From positions 14,439,961 to 14,503,960 of the forward strand of contig OW387148.1 of NCBI GenBank assembly GCA_936440205.1: a stretch of 64,000 nucleotides of DNA, read 5' to 3'. The first letter of the stretch is position 1. The number at the start of each line of letters is the position of its first letter. This DNA is from Lepidonotus clava. Lineage: Eukaryota; Annelida; Polychaeta; Phyllodocida; Polynoidae. Position numbers and translations under genes: made by a program. Below the pieces are notes generated by a model, which was given only the letters and a program-made list of their open reading frames with translations, made no database searches and was not told where the DNA came from. Below, in pieces: positions 12,696 through 26,900 of the stretch.

Positions 12696-15600
12696 TAAGT
12701 TACGCGCCGCGTGCAGTGTACATGTGTGTTTACACCCTGACGACTTGGCCATCGTTTAATGACCGCTGAAACCATTGTCAGTGTAAAAGGCCCATGTCCA
12801 ACAATCAAACTGTGGTGCGTTGACAAGGCGGGTGGCGGAGGTTGTCGGGTGGTGCGGTAGGCGGCTGGGGGGTTCATATAGAGAGCCAAGCCGACCGGCA
12901 GGAAATACCTCAATGAAATTACAGGAAAACATCCAGTGGCCCAGAATAATTATGATGGGATGTTGTCGGCAGACTTGTTCCTCCCGGGGCTGGTACATAG
13001 ACCCTGTGGTTCTGGGCTACTTTAAAACGCACACCCCCAGCACATACCTCACCCCCATCCCCAACACCACCATTACCACCCCCACCACCCCAAGCCCCCG
13101 TCAGTCATTGCCCCTCTAATCAACTCCACAGATGATAATTGTCTACATTTCCATTGGCATTTCCACGTTGGACATTTACTGAGCAATCTCCGTATGTCAA
13201 CCCTCTAGACGCTGGGCGTCCTGCTGCGTCCCCACCCCCTCCTACAGAGACGCTGCCTTCACCTTACCCTATTATAGTGTTGTATATACGCGTCCCAGCC
13301 TGTACCCCCGCTGAGCCAGCCTATGAATTTAACATAGTTTAGCATTGCGTCATTTAATAGTTTATAGAAATAACTGGCAGTGCGCAGAGCCTATAATGTG
13401 GCCGTACCAATAAGAGGGGACCGCCTAGAGAGTCTGTATACCCGGCCCAGTGTGGGACCCCTGACGGCCCAGCAGCATGAAAACGGCACCTCCTCCAATC
13501 CTGTTAGATGGTTTTCTGCCGGGGTGAGCGGGCGTAGGGCGGAGGGTGTTATTCTGAGCGTGTTAAAGTGGACCCAATGAGGGCCATCCCCGCCCACCTG
13601 GAGCAGGGGCTGAGGTGACTGGTTGACGGCGAATTACCTCCATCAACAGATTATCCCTCTAAGACGGTGGTTAACTCGACCTCTCTACTACTGCCTTCCC
13701 CTACCTACTTAGTTCACACACGTCAAGTCACCAAATACTACCTTTCTCATTTTCTACCACCATTTCTTCATAACCAATAGTCCACCATTGGTTTTCATGT
13801 CCCTTCCAAAAATTCCAAAAATTACTTATTTCCATTGATATTCAAGGCGAGTCCCTGTTTCTATTTCACAATAATTATCTAATATTTATTACCTGCATAC
13901 TTGGCTTTCGGCGTTCTTCGCTTACATTCTCAGGTGACCCCCCGCCCCCTCCCCACCACCTCCGCGCACCTTACCCCTAGCTGTGATCCAGCCTAGAAAA
14001 CCATTGAGGCGGAACGCAGCTGACAAAGTGGCTTCATACTCCTTGAAACCTTTCAGGCCTTGGCCGGCCTGACTCCTACAGCCTAAGCCTAGCCTTACAT
14101 TATAGACCTGCCGAGGCTTGTCATCTTTGCACTCTCAAAAAACACAACTTTCTTTCCTTTCACTGCCACTTTTATCACTCTGCCTTATTTTATAAACTCA
14201 TAGAAGTAGGACAGAGAACTTACTCGTTGAACGGGAAAGGTTGTAAGTAAAAACACTCGAATCTGTGTAGATTCATTCATCTGTGCCTTTGCTTCAGGTG
14301 TTAAAAATTACCTCTTCTCCAGTGAACTTGCGAATACTTTGAAAATGTCAATGAGATTCATCAAAGGTATGAAGTAGCCAATTTTACGATGGCAGCAGTG
14401 GAGTGACAAATAATCTTGGTCTGGGCACACCTTACTACACCGAATACCGTACCAGTATCGGCTACTAAAACTGAACACCCTGACCAGTAGCGACTTCCCA
14501 ACACCCACTCCATATAACGTTTCCCCCCGTAGACAGGCCTCACGGCTTAGCGTCCACCTTTTTCGCTAAATTTGATCTGAGGGAAAGCAGCAGTCAGGAA
14601 AGTGTGGCCAGCTTACAGATTGACATATGGGGAGGTAGAGCGGAGGGGACACTAATCCGCGCCGACCAGGGCCTCCGTCCCACCACAATATCGGCCGAAA
14701 TCCGACCCCCTCTCGGCGGCCGGCCCTTTACCACCGGGATTTGGTCGTCTTTGGGGGCTGGGGCCGACCAGGGGGTAATTGACATGTTAATACGGAGTGT
14801 AGTTGGGGCTGCCGGCACGTCCTTTGTCACTGGGTAGAGATTAGCGGACTAGGGTTACATGGCGTTTATCACGATGGCATGTCAGGGCGCTCGTGACATA
14901 TGCCTTAGCCAGGATTTCTTCATTGAAAAGAGCAAAAATTGTCTCACTGAGAAATCTTTCACTTATAATGAATTAAGCTTATACATCAGCTTGGGAAATG
15001 AGATGTCATTTGAAATACAATTTTACGCAGACAGGTAAGTGCTTAATTGTTCCGATATTATGACATTTAACCAATGGCTATAAAATATTTCAGACGCTAT
15101 ATATGGAATGGGGATACTCTGTATTTAGAATGGTCGCTAATGTCTGCTAATTTCTTATTAGGGATACAGGAGCCATTAACCTAGAGTGGTGCGTGGGAAT
15201 CGTTTTTATTAGAATCGACTTCATCCAACTCCCTTACTGCCTTATTATTTCTGTAGCAAGCAAGCACGCCATAATGTACCAATGTGTCAGAAAATCTAGA
15301 GGGCCCACTTCAAAATGCATGCATGTACTTTGGGTCTGTTGTGGATGCCCTTCACTGGAGGGTCGTCCTGATACAAATGACGCCCATATGCCAGCCCCAA
15401 TGTCAAGTCCCTCCCGGTCAACCTTCTCATGTGTTTCTCCTACTGGAAGTCCCCTGGGAAATAAAGTCAATTACACCCAATTGTCGGTCAACAAAGCATG
15501 CCATGATGCCTGCAAAATCACAGGGCCCCTTCCGCCTCTCCCCTCCCTTCACTCCCATCCTCGACTCGGCCATCTTGACTTGATGGCGCTAAATGGTCCA

Positions 15601-18600
15601 ATATGGCGGCGACCACTTTGGGTCCATTAGAAATGAAAACATGTTAATGACAGGCCCTGGCGTTATAATGTGGGTGAGTGGGGTGGTGGTGGGCGGACGG
15701 GGGTGGCACGGATTCACCGAGGGGGTTCCCGCCTAAAAGCACAGTTGGAGGCTGATTGTCTTTAAATGTCGTCTGCTGTGCTGGGGAGACGCTGCACGCG
15801 CCGCGTCCATCTGCTGGAGCAGGGGGATGGCGCGGACAGGACGCCAGGAATAGGCGGCCTACTGATGACCGAACTGCTACAGTCACAGAGTAACAACGTA
15901 TTACTAGTCCCAGTTCCCCCTTCGTTTGTTTTTGTTTCCATGAATTGATATAGAAATGTGAATAGAGAATTCATGGCGAAGATACCGTTTGCAAAAACTT
16001 ATTTTTTTCAAGTTTACCTTCAAAACAATGACTTGTAGTTGATTTTAAAAACAATACTGAAAAAGGTACATTAGACCCTTTTCACAACCGCTATATTAGC
16101 TATGTCAACCATACACAGTTTACACTGTAGCCTCCTCACACAGGAAGCAGTCATTATCATAGGCTTCTCGAACTCAATGCCTCATTGTTTTGCTCATCCA
16201 TCATCCAGGTTCACACAACGCGACCAGGAGAAAGTTCCCTTGGGTAGTTGTTTTGAAGAGGGACAACAGGCCGTCTACCAGCAACTCCTGTCTGCAGTGT
16301 TTGCGATAACCTCCGCCAGGGGGACAGCGGATCGCGCCCCCTGGGGGCAGTGCGGGGAACGACAGGCTAATGAGCGCTGACCTTTGACCCAGGAGGAAAA
16401 CCCTGGAGGGTTCTGAGTTGTGTCCTCTCCGTCTGAGGGGACTGAGTCGGGCCCGCCGCCCGCCGCCCTCCCCCCGCCCTCCCGGGGCCAGGGGGAGGGG
16501 AGCTGCTCCGCGGCTCGCCCGGAGGCAGCGCTACAGGTGTTGGAGCTGTCGACTAGTCACTGATGGGTCAGCGAAAAAAGTGACATATGAGGGCAATAGA
16601 TATTACATGTTCATGTATTAGTGTAATGATGGAGTAAGACAGAAAAGGTGGTGGTGGTGGGGGGGGGGGGGGCATAAGGTATAATACATTGAATCTGAAA
16701 TGCTGGAGAAAGAATGGTATGTACTATTATTGTAAGGGACACGACCCCCCCCCCCCCCTCCCAGGAGTCCAGTTTAGTGACATAATGGCCACGTCGTGTC
16801 CGTCCGTCACAGCGTCTCCTCCAGGGGGGGTTGGCAGCGAAAGTGGCGACCTCTACAATGGGCGATAATCAGAACCAAAACAAAGCTACGAAATGGGACT
16901 GGGGTTGGCTCAGAAAACCTGTTGTAGTTCCAGAATAATCAAGATTTAAATTTCATTCTTTCGATGGACATTGAGAAAAGACCCCATATTTTCAGAATAT
17001 GAGAAAAATAATGTTTGTCATTTCCTAGAAATATATGAAAACTTAAAGGTTTTCAAGTGACAGTTTCATGACAGTTTCTTCTAACATTTTTTATTTTCTA
17101 AAACTTCTTACAACTTTATGCTACAAGCTCTTTTTGAAATTTTAATTGCTATAAAAGGTTAAAGACCTGCTTTACCTAAAACCTCCATAGAGCTCAATAG
17201 AGCTCCTCATTTATTAGGTGTAATTTCAATTTTAAAATAAACAAATCAGCTCTCCAAGCAGATCACTGCATAGTTGAATTACCTTACTAATCAACCTCTC
17301 ATCTGGTTGGAGAATGTGACCAGCCTGACCACTGGTTACTCAGCCTTTTCACTGTGTCCATACACTGACACAACATAGTTCTGGGACTGCCATGATAGCT
17401 GAAGATTAATCAATTACATGAAAGAAATATATATTTATTTCATGTTGCTATTATATGGAGTACCATTTCCAAATAAGATTAGAGTTGTAATTAAGGTCTT
17501 AGTTACATTCAGGAGATCTGGCCAGGTCGGAGGTCAGTTACTGAATGGCGTAGGTGAATATCAAGGACTTCAAAAACGGCCGGGAGCTGCCGAAAGTAGT
17601 CCATCGCTTCCAACCCCCCCTGGTCTCCTCCAGACCAGGTGTCAATGTGCTGGGCTAACCCGACGGGGGACTAACTTATAGACACACTCAGCTCACGGGA
17701 GGGGGACTTCTGGTCTAGACAAACTGACCCACTGTAGCTAATGGTCATGTTCTAATAAATCATACTAGGATCTATACTGGTCGCATGTATTCAATATTCA
17801 AATGCGATTTTGAGTACCGGTAGGTTTTAGAAGTCTCATTGAGTGCTATCACTCTTACTGCTAGAAACATAATTATTATGACCACTTCGATGTATGAATA
17901 TATGATATAATTATAACTATGTACTGCCTGCAGTGATGTATATAAGTCTCCATAGAGTTCTAGTTCCTCGTGTGGACACCTAACGTTAGGACATACAGTT
18001 TCACATCAGAGTTCAACCAAGTCAGACACAGTTCCATCTAAACAAAAAAAGACCTCTGGTCTTTAGGCCGCCTCCAGGCACCTCCAGGAGTAGTGGGCTG
18101 TTGTTGGACACGGAGCGGTGTGAACCGGGCCCCCGGGCGTCGTCTGGGAGTACTCCAGGTGACAAACTGTCGGCTGGTTAATAGGCGCGTCCCCACAGGT
18201 CATTAGGGCCCAGTGTCCTAAAGCCAGGTTACCTGGCGTTTAGTACTAATAAACCAGCACCCACCTGTCCAGGTAAAAAGGCCCGTGTCCACTACACCTG
18301 TCCCCTACATGCTGTGCTGATTTACATGAGACAATACGGACGGGAAAAAACAAAGTGAGAGTGTCAGTCATTGCCCATAAAGCATGTCGGGCGCGCGCGG
18401 TGTGTGAGACATGATGTCCCTGACAGCTACAAGCAGACATGGTCGTCTAGAAGTATAACGGTCATAAGGCCAGACCCACAGACTTGGTCGTTCAACATGA
18501 TTTCCTGGCCATCAGACATTGTCGTCTGTAAGGCTTGTTTTGAATCCGTTTCGGGAAAATCCTTCATAAAGTTAATTTTAGTATGTTGTGTCGATTTTGA

Positions 18601-20579
18601 TGATGTCATAATTGACCCTTGTAACGTAATAAAAGGTGACCTGACGTCAGGCTACAAAGTAGGGAGGATGTCGGGGCGGTAGAAGCGGTGTAAACAGGTT
18701 GTCCAAACAGCAGGGGGTTACATGTTAGGGAGCTCCCTCTGTGATATAATCTACCCACAAAACACTCTCACCCCAGACCTAATCTCTTCCCTTTCATCTT
18801 CATCCGCACATAAAAGTAGTCCGCCCCATACGCGGAGTAATCCGGATCAGGGGCGATCTTTCGCTGGTTCCGGATCCTGTATAATATGTACCCACACACA
18901 GACCGGAACCAGCTCACCCTCACTACGCCCCCTGGCGGGTACTTCACACGGATTATCCGGGACCTAATCGGCCCTCCAGGGTGGGAGGGGGCGGGGGTAA
19001 TCGTATTAATCTTGACTTCACATATCTGTTGGTATACTCGGCGCTTGTTTCGCCAGCTTTAGGTTGTGAGTGTGTAGAGGGGTGAGGGATGAAGGGGTCG
19101 CGGCGTGTTTGAAAGGGGTGGGACGAGGGGGGAAGGGTGGGACGAGGGGGGAAGGGTGGGGGCCCAGCTGGTAGCCATACGTACTGGAGGAAAACCTTCA
19201 AGATGAATCATAGACTTCTCCAGGAGGTTAGGGGTGCTGAGGTGTCCTGGCCCTGCATGTAACATCCCTCTAGGGTTTCCCCCTCCGTCCACCTGACTCA
19301 CCCACCCACTCATCATAATGGACGTCCCATACAAAGGCCACCCCAACCCTACTCTCTGTTCGCCATGACTCCCCAACCTCCGCCCCTACTCCTCGTCTTT
19401 TGTCCTACCACACACTACAAGAGTACGGGGTAAAAAGTGGACATTTTTGGAGGCTGAGCTCAGGTGAGATGGATGAAGAATTAGTGGGTTGTAAAGCCAT
19501 GGTCGGGGCCGGCGTCAAAAGACACTTACAAGGGCTTTAAGGGGGCCCTTGAGAGGGACTCCCGTCGGCTCTCGTCCGGGGCGAGAGATGGGGAGAAGGG
19601 CGTCGGTGCGGGGGCTAACTGGGACCAGGACTCCGGTCGACCTCAGACGGGGTAAAATATGTTGTTTATTATCGCCCATAGATTGACAGCGACGGCAAAG
19701 AGAAAGCCGAGAATGTAGGGAGTGTCCTAGAACATGTGAGAGTTGAGTCGGGACCGAGGTCAACATTCACAGGACCACGCTTTTTTGGTATACTGTACTG
19801 GGGATACTTGCTAACCAGACTCACTGACCACCTTGTCACCCACAGGCCAAGTGACGGGAAACCCAGGCTAGTAGGGAAAGAAGGGTTTAAAAAATGAGGA
19901 GGGGCGTGGGGGGGGGGGGGGGGGACTTATACAGGTACTTAGAGATCAAAGTCTATCCTCAGTAGTTAGTATTGAAATCTAATTTCATAAAATAAATTAA
20001 AGGAGTGTCAGTCACTTATAGGAATTGAACTACATGAATACACAAAACCTGCAGACGTCCATGTTGGACAGTGGTTGGGTTCACGTCGCGGCCATTCCGT
20101 GGTCTAAGCACATGGACCGTACAGACTCAGGGAGAAGTGGAAGCAGGCTTTAGGTGGCCGTGTGGTGGTGAGAGCAAACAAATGAGGTGTGAATGTGGGG
20201 CTGATTAAGGGGGAGGGAGGCGCCTGGTCGGGTTGTGTGAGCTGCTCACGGTACCACCGCCTGCCGCTGACGAGCAGCTCCTACCGGGACCCCAACCCCC
20301 GCCTGCCGCTGACAGCTGAATACAACCACTGCCTCGGCCCTCGGAGAACACCCTCAGTGTACCCGTCCTACACACTGACCTACCTGGTGCCACGACAATA
20401 CGGGAGGCTGAGACAACAATCTCCGGGATATTTTACACGAATAGCCTAGTGAGTCTTACAGGGATAAACAATCCATGTATGTCTAATTGTATTAGTCTTT
20501 AGAAAAAAAGGGAGAAGGAGGGGGCTCAACGGCGGCAACAAGGGTCATACTAAATCAAAACAAAGACCATTCTCATCAT

Positions 20580-20900
20580 AAAACCCTTATAAAGGAGCCA
20601 ATAGACGCCAACGATTTATGCTCCATTCCGGAAGGCATTAACTGGCCGCGAATTAAGCGTGTTACCCCTTTAACCGCCCGCTAACCGCTCTCACCCCACC
20701 CCCACGAGTGTCCGATCGGATTTCCGCCCCTGGCCAACCCCAACCGAGGAATTAACCACTTCCGCGCCGAGCAGCCCCGAGTCGGTGTCAATATCATTAG
20801 TGGGCGTCCTGATTGGAGTGATAACTGTACCACTCATTAATAATCGTCCCCCTTTCACTCTCCAATCAGAAACCCGGTGGCTGAGACCTGGGCAACAGCT
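20580..20900. promoter_or_regulatory. Intronic regulatory-like island with inverted CCAAT pair
   Basis: This mixed-composition, non-repetitive stretch has TATAAAG at 20588. A mirrored pair lies at CTGATTGGAGTG (20809-20820) and CACTCTCCAATCAG (20856-20869). Between them are ATTAATAATC homeobox-type cores. No coding potential was seen. Its role as an intronic enhancer or alternative promoter is inferred. Confidence 0.25.
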
Positions 20901-23900
20901 GCGGGGAGGGGTGTGGTTGTGAGGGGAGAGTGTTTATTTGTCCACCTGCATCCCGCCCAGTCCTACATCTGGTTCCCGCTGCCCCTCAAGGCCTCGCACC
21001 CCTCGGCCGGCAGAAAGCTCCTGTGAAATTCTGACACACTCCAAACAACCTGATCCTAACCTATGCCATTCTCCCGGGACCCTTTCCAGCGCCGCCTTAC
21101 CCCGCCCAATAACGTTATATCCTGCCCTGACAGCCGACATGAGGCAGTGGTTAATAGGGTGCGTTCGGCCAACAGAAGAAACCGTTGAATGAGATTCTGA
21201 GAGGTGTAAATATTTAGCAATCACTCGTACAAGGCCTTAAGCTTGGAATTCCATTAAGAGAATATACATAAATACTCTTTATTTATCAAGCATAATAGCA
21301 ATCCATGTATATTTGCTCTGAATGGACGTTATGTGCGTGGGCATGTATACATACAACTGCAAAGAGCGTGGAATTATTCACAGTAATGACTGCATGGGCT
21401 TCCGGTCCCACATTAGAAGCAGTGTGCAGAATCTGAGCCTGAAAAAACGGACTCGGTATTCTTACTGATCAATAGGAGCACATAAACAACATAAAGCTGC
21501 TTCTGTCAATACCAGTACCAGGTCCTTCTTATATATACGAGCAGTCAGTAATGTTCACCATACCTCCCGCTCCTACACCACCCTGATCCCCGACGCGCGG
21601 AGTGAGCTACTCGGCGAGCAAGTACCGAGCAGTTCGCCGGTCCTCGGCCTGATCCCTCCAGGTCCGGAGCTAATCATGCAGAAGATATAGAGGCCGGCGC
21701 CAAGAATGTGTGCGAGCCGCCGCCGTACCGGGTCTGAGTGGTGGAGGAGGGGGTATGACTATGAATGAGGCTGTTCGGGGGGTGAGGTTGTAGGCATTGA
21801 GGAAGTAGGTCACAGAACTCGGGAGCTGCTCGGAGCTGCTGGGAGAGGAGGAAATGTCGGTAACTAGGCGGTATATACGGACCATGTGTGGTTGTGTTTG
21901 GGTGCGGGCCGGCTAACAAGGTGATGTATGGTGGGTGGGGACAGCGACTCATAACCCATCAAACACCACCTCAATCTGCTCACAACCCCCACCCAAACGG
22001 CCCCATACACCCACCCCGGTCAGCCCGTGAGCAACTCGGGTATAGCTCGGGTATCCTCGGGTACACCTGATATTACAATCCTGGTACACTTTCCTGTGTA
22101 TCTAGAATATCACGGGCAAACTAAAGATGTACTATCGGCCCATTGCTGTAAACAATACTTTCGTAGGCCTAGACTACCTTCCGAGCTACTGTTAGAGCAG
22201 TTATTTATTTCGATTGCAGGGGTCGCCAAGTGCATTATGGTTATGGCACATGTTTTCCCTGTGAAATAAAAAAAGACGGATGTATCAATTCCTCGATTGT
22301 TATTAACTCCATAAAACGCATAGCACTAAGAGGGCAAGGTGAATTTGGGAGGTCCATTCCAATGTTCGCACACCACACGAGTGCGGAGAAATGAAAATGA
22401 TATTGGGTACAGAGGAGGGGCGGGGAGCGATAATGGACACGGCGGTTATAGCCGGGGTAGGATCCGGAGCGGGCGGGTAAAGATGTGTACACAGATGGAG
22501 GTGGGGGACACCTGATCCCAGGCCTCCCGTGCGGCCCGCCCGACGCCCGCCCCGACCCGCCGACCGGGCCAACAGGAGGAGGGGGGAAGACCCGGACCCC
22601 TAAACGTGCCAACTCGAACGGCCGGACAAGATCAAGGACAAAGTGTGAGGTGGGAGTGGTTGAGAGGAGCTTGAGAGCTCGTCCTAGGCTGTGCGGCAGG
22701 GCGTTCACGCGGCGTGTTGTATATGTTGAGAGCTGCTCATCAGGATCATGTTGACTCACAGTCTGCTCACTATAGGCGGGGTGATGACAGCTTCATTCGT
22801 CACCCCAGTTCGTAACATTTCCCCAATGACAGGCTATGATGCCAATGTACCACAGAGCTAATATACCACAGTAATATCACACTTCACTGTTAGTTGGGAT
22901 AATCTGTCGATGTGTCATTCAACTCAATTACATATAACTATCACAACATTTCGCTGACATGGCACATGACTGAAGTATGAGGATGTTGAATCGCACAACT
23001 CAAAAAAGTCCAGTATCATTAGCGTAGGCGTACTCCGCACAATAATAGCCCATAAACATCCTGTATACGCAACCACATCAACATTAGTCGACGTCCATTT
23101 CATGGCGGTGTAACCGATCCCGACCACAAAGCTCGGCCCCGATTACCAGCTGATGATAATAATAACGATGAGCAGCTCACTTAGTGCACTGAGCAGATTG
23201 CGGATCGCTCAGCTCCAGGCGCGGCGGGCGGACGGGGCGGGGGTGGGCACGGCTTGTGTCATCCCGTGTCCCCCTCTCTCCGCTACTCCTGCACTTGTTT
23301 CAATCAGCCCAGGAGATCCGCGCCCCCTCCCGGGCGGCCGCGGTACCACGCCGAGACGCGGGGACCCTGGAGGAGACGTCAGGCCCTCACCGCACACCGC
23401 CTCGCCTTTCCTCCAGTGCCTGACACCTCCTTGGTTTGCGTAACCACAAACAGGAGTCGTGGGTCCGGGGACAGGGCGTAGAGGCCCGGGCCTGGCGCAC
23501 GTCACAGTGTGACCGTCCTCCAGGGTGGGGCAGTGGGGGCAGGAGGAGGAAGGGGGAGGGCGGAATGCAGCAGTGACAGTGACGTGGTGCCATTTATTAA
23601 GAGTGCGACATGTCTTTGGTGTATGTGTACTTATTATATTTGTCATGTGTCTGTGTCATATGAATACTATGTACAGGAACCGATGGTTTGTTATTATAAT
23701 ATTGTATTTAAATGTATGTCATTTTTTATCAGCGTTATTGTATTGTCTCTTCAATAACAGCTTTAATACATCTGTGCGGTATTTCTGATTTCATAATTTA
23801 GAAAAAAAATCATGGTTTTATTGTAAAAACAATCTCCTCCTTCCTGCTCTATTAATATATCGACTCCATGGATCTGCACTTTCCCTTCCTGCTTGCGCTT

Positions 23901-26900
23901 CTCCCCTCCGCTCCATGCTGGACCCATCAGACCCAGGAGCGACACATGCGGAGATTATACGCGAATTACCGCAAATTAATTCGCGGTAGACGTCGGGAGT
24001 CGGGTGCCTCGTGGGGCCAGGGGGCGCCTGGTACACGGGGCTGGGGCGCGGGCAGTTAGAGGGGTGAGGGGCGGAGGGCTTCAGGGGTAAGGTGAGGGAG
24101 GGTTACGACGGGCCGACAGGTGCCAGGAGTGAGGGGTAACTACTACCAGGTCAGCTGGATGCAGACCTGTAAGCCGGACTTCTCAAAGCCTGCCGTGAAA
24201 CCATATCGCCAGTTACTCTTCAGACTTCGTCCTTTTCCCCTTACTTAAGACTGTTTGACATATGAAGATGTCCTCTAATGATGACTGTGATATTACAGGA
24301 CACATTCCCCTGGGATTCCATTGTATCTCCCAGCGTCATGTATAATTTGTATTGCATTCTAGTCCCGCAGTTGGGGGTGAGTTTAGGGGTTGATGATGTG
24401 AAGCAGAGGAAATGGTCGCCGACTTCGGAATGTGAATCTGCGACTGAGGCTGTGAGAAACGGCGTATATTCAGTTGGGAATCAACAATCTTGGAACCATT
24501 GTCAGTCGGTGTTTTTTCTAGGAGGAGCGGGGTGGGTGCTGTGAGGGTGCTGGGTGGAGGCTGGTAGAGGCGGAGGACTTGCTGGTCCCTCCGACAGGTC
24601 TGGGAGTAATAACGAGGGGCTGGAGGCACTGTCACCCTATGTGACATGTGGGCAGGCACCCTGGAGCTGAAGCCTCCCCCCGGAGAATGGCCTCCAGCTG
24701 GTAGGAGTTTAGCACCCTGGAGGGACAGGCCCAGGAGTGGGCGCTATGACGGCGTGCTCCTGCCAGTTCTCACTACTCACACGCCCACCTAGAGTATACA
24801 ATATACCGCCTGCCCTTACTGCTCTAGCGTTTCCTTGTACAGTGACGGTGTGTCGCAAGTATAATAGACATGTTGGGGCGAGCGCTACTGAATGCATTTT
24901 GACAATTCATCTAGATATTCCACTGATTTATGTGTAACATGGATTCATATGGCAGTCCTAAATGTATCCGTGTGCCTCTTATGTTGGCTTCTGTTTACTG
25001 TTTTTACAGTCTACAGAAAAATCTGTATATATGTATGTGTTGATAAATCTTGACTATGACAGTATGTTTTCGCAGACATATTCGTCATTATACAATAATA
25101 AAACACGTTGGGCTTTATCATAATAAAAAGAAGTTATTGATGATGAGCTTTATGATGATAAAAAGCACGTTTTTGACGATGAGCTGTGATGGGTAATATC
25201 CAGCCCTCTGTCCGTCCTACCTGTCCCTTCTCGGACAGACCTCCCCGACCTCCCCTACCCCTGTCCGCTGGCGGCCTCCTGTCACTGGCCCATTCACTCC
25301 ACTCCTTTTATATTCTCCTCAAGTGTCGGTGGGCTTTCAGTAGGGCCTGCCCTCACCACCCCTCCCCTCCCCTCGGGGCCCCAACCCCCCTTGATACCCT
25401 CTAACACCCCAATCTTTTGTCAATTTAGCCCCATCCGTCCATAGCAGGTCTATAAGGGGGTAGGTAGGACGTTGGTTTAGCTGCCTGTTCCAATATTTTC
25501 TTACCATAAGACCTCAATGTGCGGACATCAAGGGGTATTTAGAGTTACCAAAGGTTGAGGACGGAATATAGGGCTAAGTCGGGAGGTATTAACTAGTCTA
25601 ACATATGCCGCTCTCCCTACCTGAGGTATTTATAGTAGAGTACTACGGCCTACAGGTGGGACACATGGCTGGAATACCTGGCTGACAGAAATCACCAGGA
25701 CTACAGGGCGGCATGTGCACCACTTTATAGTTGATTAAACCAGGTCTTCATGTGCTTAGTTCATACACAGTCGGTGGGTCGTCGCGCACCTGACGGGCTG
25801 GGGGCACGGGGCGGGGCGCCGGGTGTTGACGGGGTGAGGGCCGCCCTGTCCCGGTACGCACCATTAGACCCCGCCCGGCCCTTACCCTACCCCTCATGGG
25901 CCGGCCTCCCGTCCCGGGCCGCCCCCAACACCTGGCCGGGATGATTACAGGTAGCGCCCCGTCCCCGACCCCCCTGACGGTCCCTTCTCATACCCCCACG
26001 TATGTGTATGTTTGGTGCGGCCCACTGGCCCTTGTGGCTTCCTGACCACCAGTCCCAGCTTTACATACTTTACGGTATTAGTCACCGCTGTGTCACCCAG
26101 CTTTACGGCTACAATCTCGGGAACACCATTACCTATTCATGGCCTGGTTTTTCTTCCAATTCAATTTCACTTTTTTGAATAAAAAAAGACAAATTTCTGA
26201 TGTGCCAAGGTGCTGTTGACGGTTTTTCTCTAGTCACCAAGACGTTCCGAATCGGCATGCATCATTTGTGTTATTGAGTCGCACCTGGCGGTATTATACA
26301 ACTGTTTCTACGAGTTGGTTACATTACACTGCGTTTCACTTTTAAATGCATATTGAATTTCCCATTGTCGATAACAGACCGAATAGTTTCACCTAAAAAA
26401 ATACTTAGGAATAATCAATGTGACTAATGATAAATGTTCTCTATCCCCATTACAATGTGCATGAATAATTTTGTAATAAATATAGTCAGACAACTGAATA
26501 ATTCTACAGACCCAATACCAAAATTATGGCTAATTTAAATTCCTGAAAACAGTAAAATTTCAGGCAATTTCAAACACAATCCCTGTGAAGACAAGTCGTA
26601 CGAATCGGCCTGTCGGTGGGTTCTCGAATATATTTTTTACCTCCGTGACAAGGTGAAAAAGGCCTCGGTGAGTCTGGTCGACTCGTTTTATGAGGAGCAG
26701 TGTCGACTCATGAAAGTGGCCAGTGGTTTGGTGACCTGTCGTTGGGGCCGGGTCAGGAGGTGGACGTGCTGGTCGGCGGTCAGCTAACATTGACACATCA
26801 CACTGCTCCTGGGACCACCTCTCTCTGCTCCTGGGTGTGAACCGGCCGATAGACACCTAACTAAACACTCCTAAACACGACCCCACCGCCCCGCACAGCC

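Noticed and set aside
15194-15201. CGTGGGAA, a Su(H)/RBPJ-type site
   Set aside because: A single 8-mer in 64 kb is expected by chance, and no paired site was seen.
17939-17970. TATATAAG as an intronic TATA box
   Set aside because: No initiator at 25-35 nt and no coding frame following.
22241-22759. 172-codon minus-strand open frame in the Zic intron
   Set aside because: It is Pro/Gly/Arg-rich because the region is GC-rich. No domain, no good splice context and overlapping open frames on the other strand.
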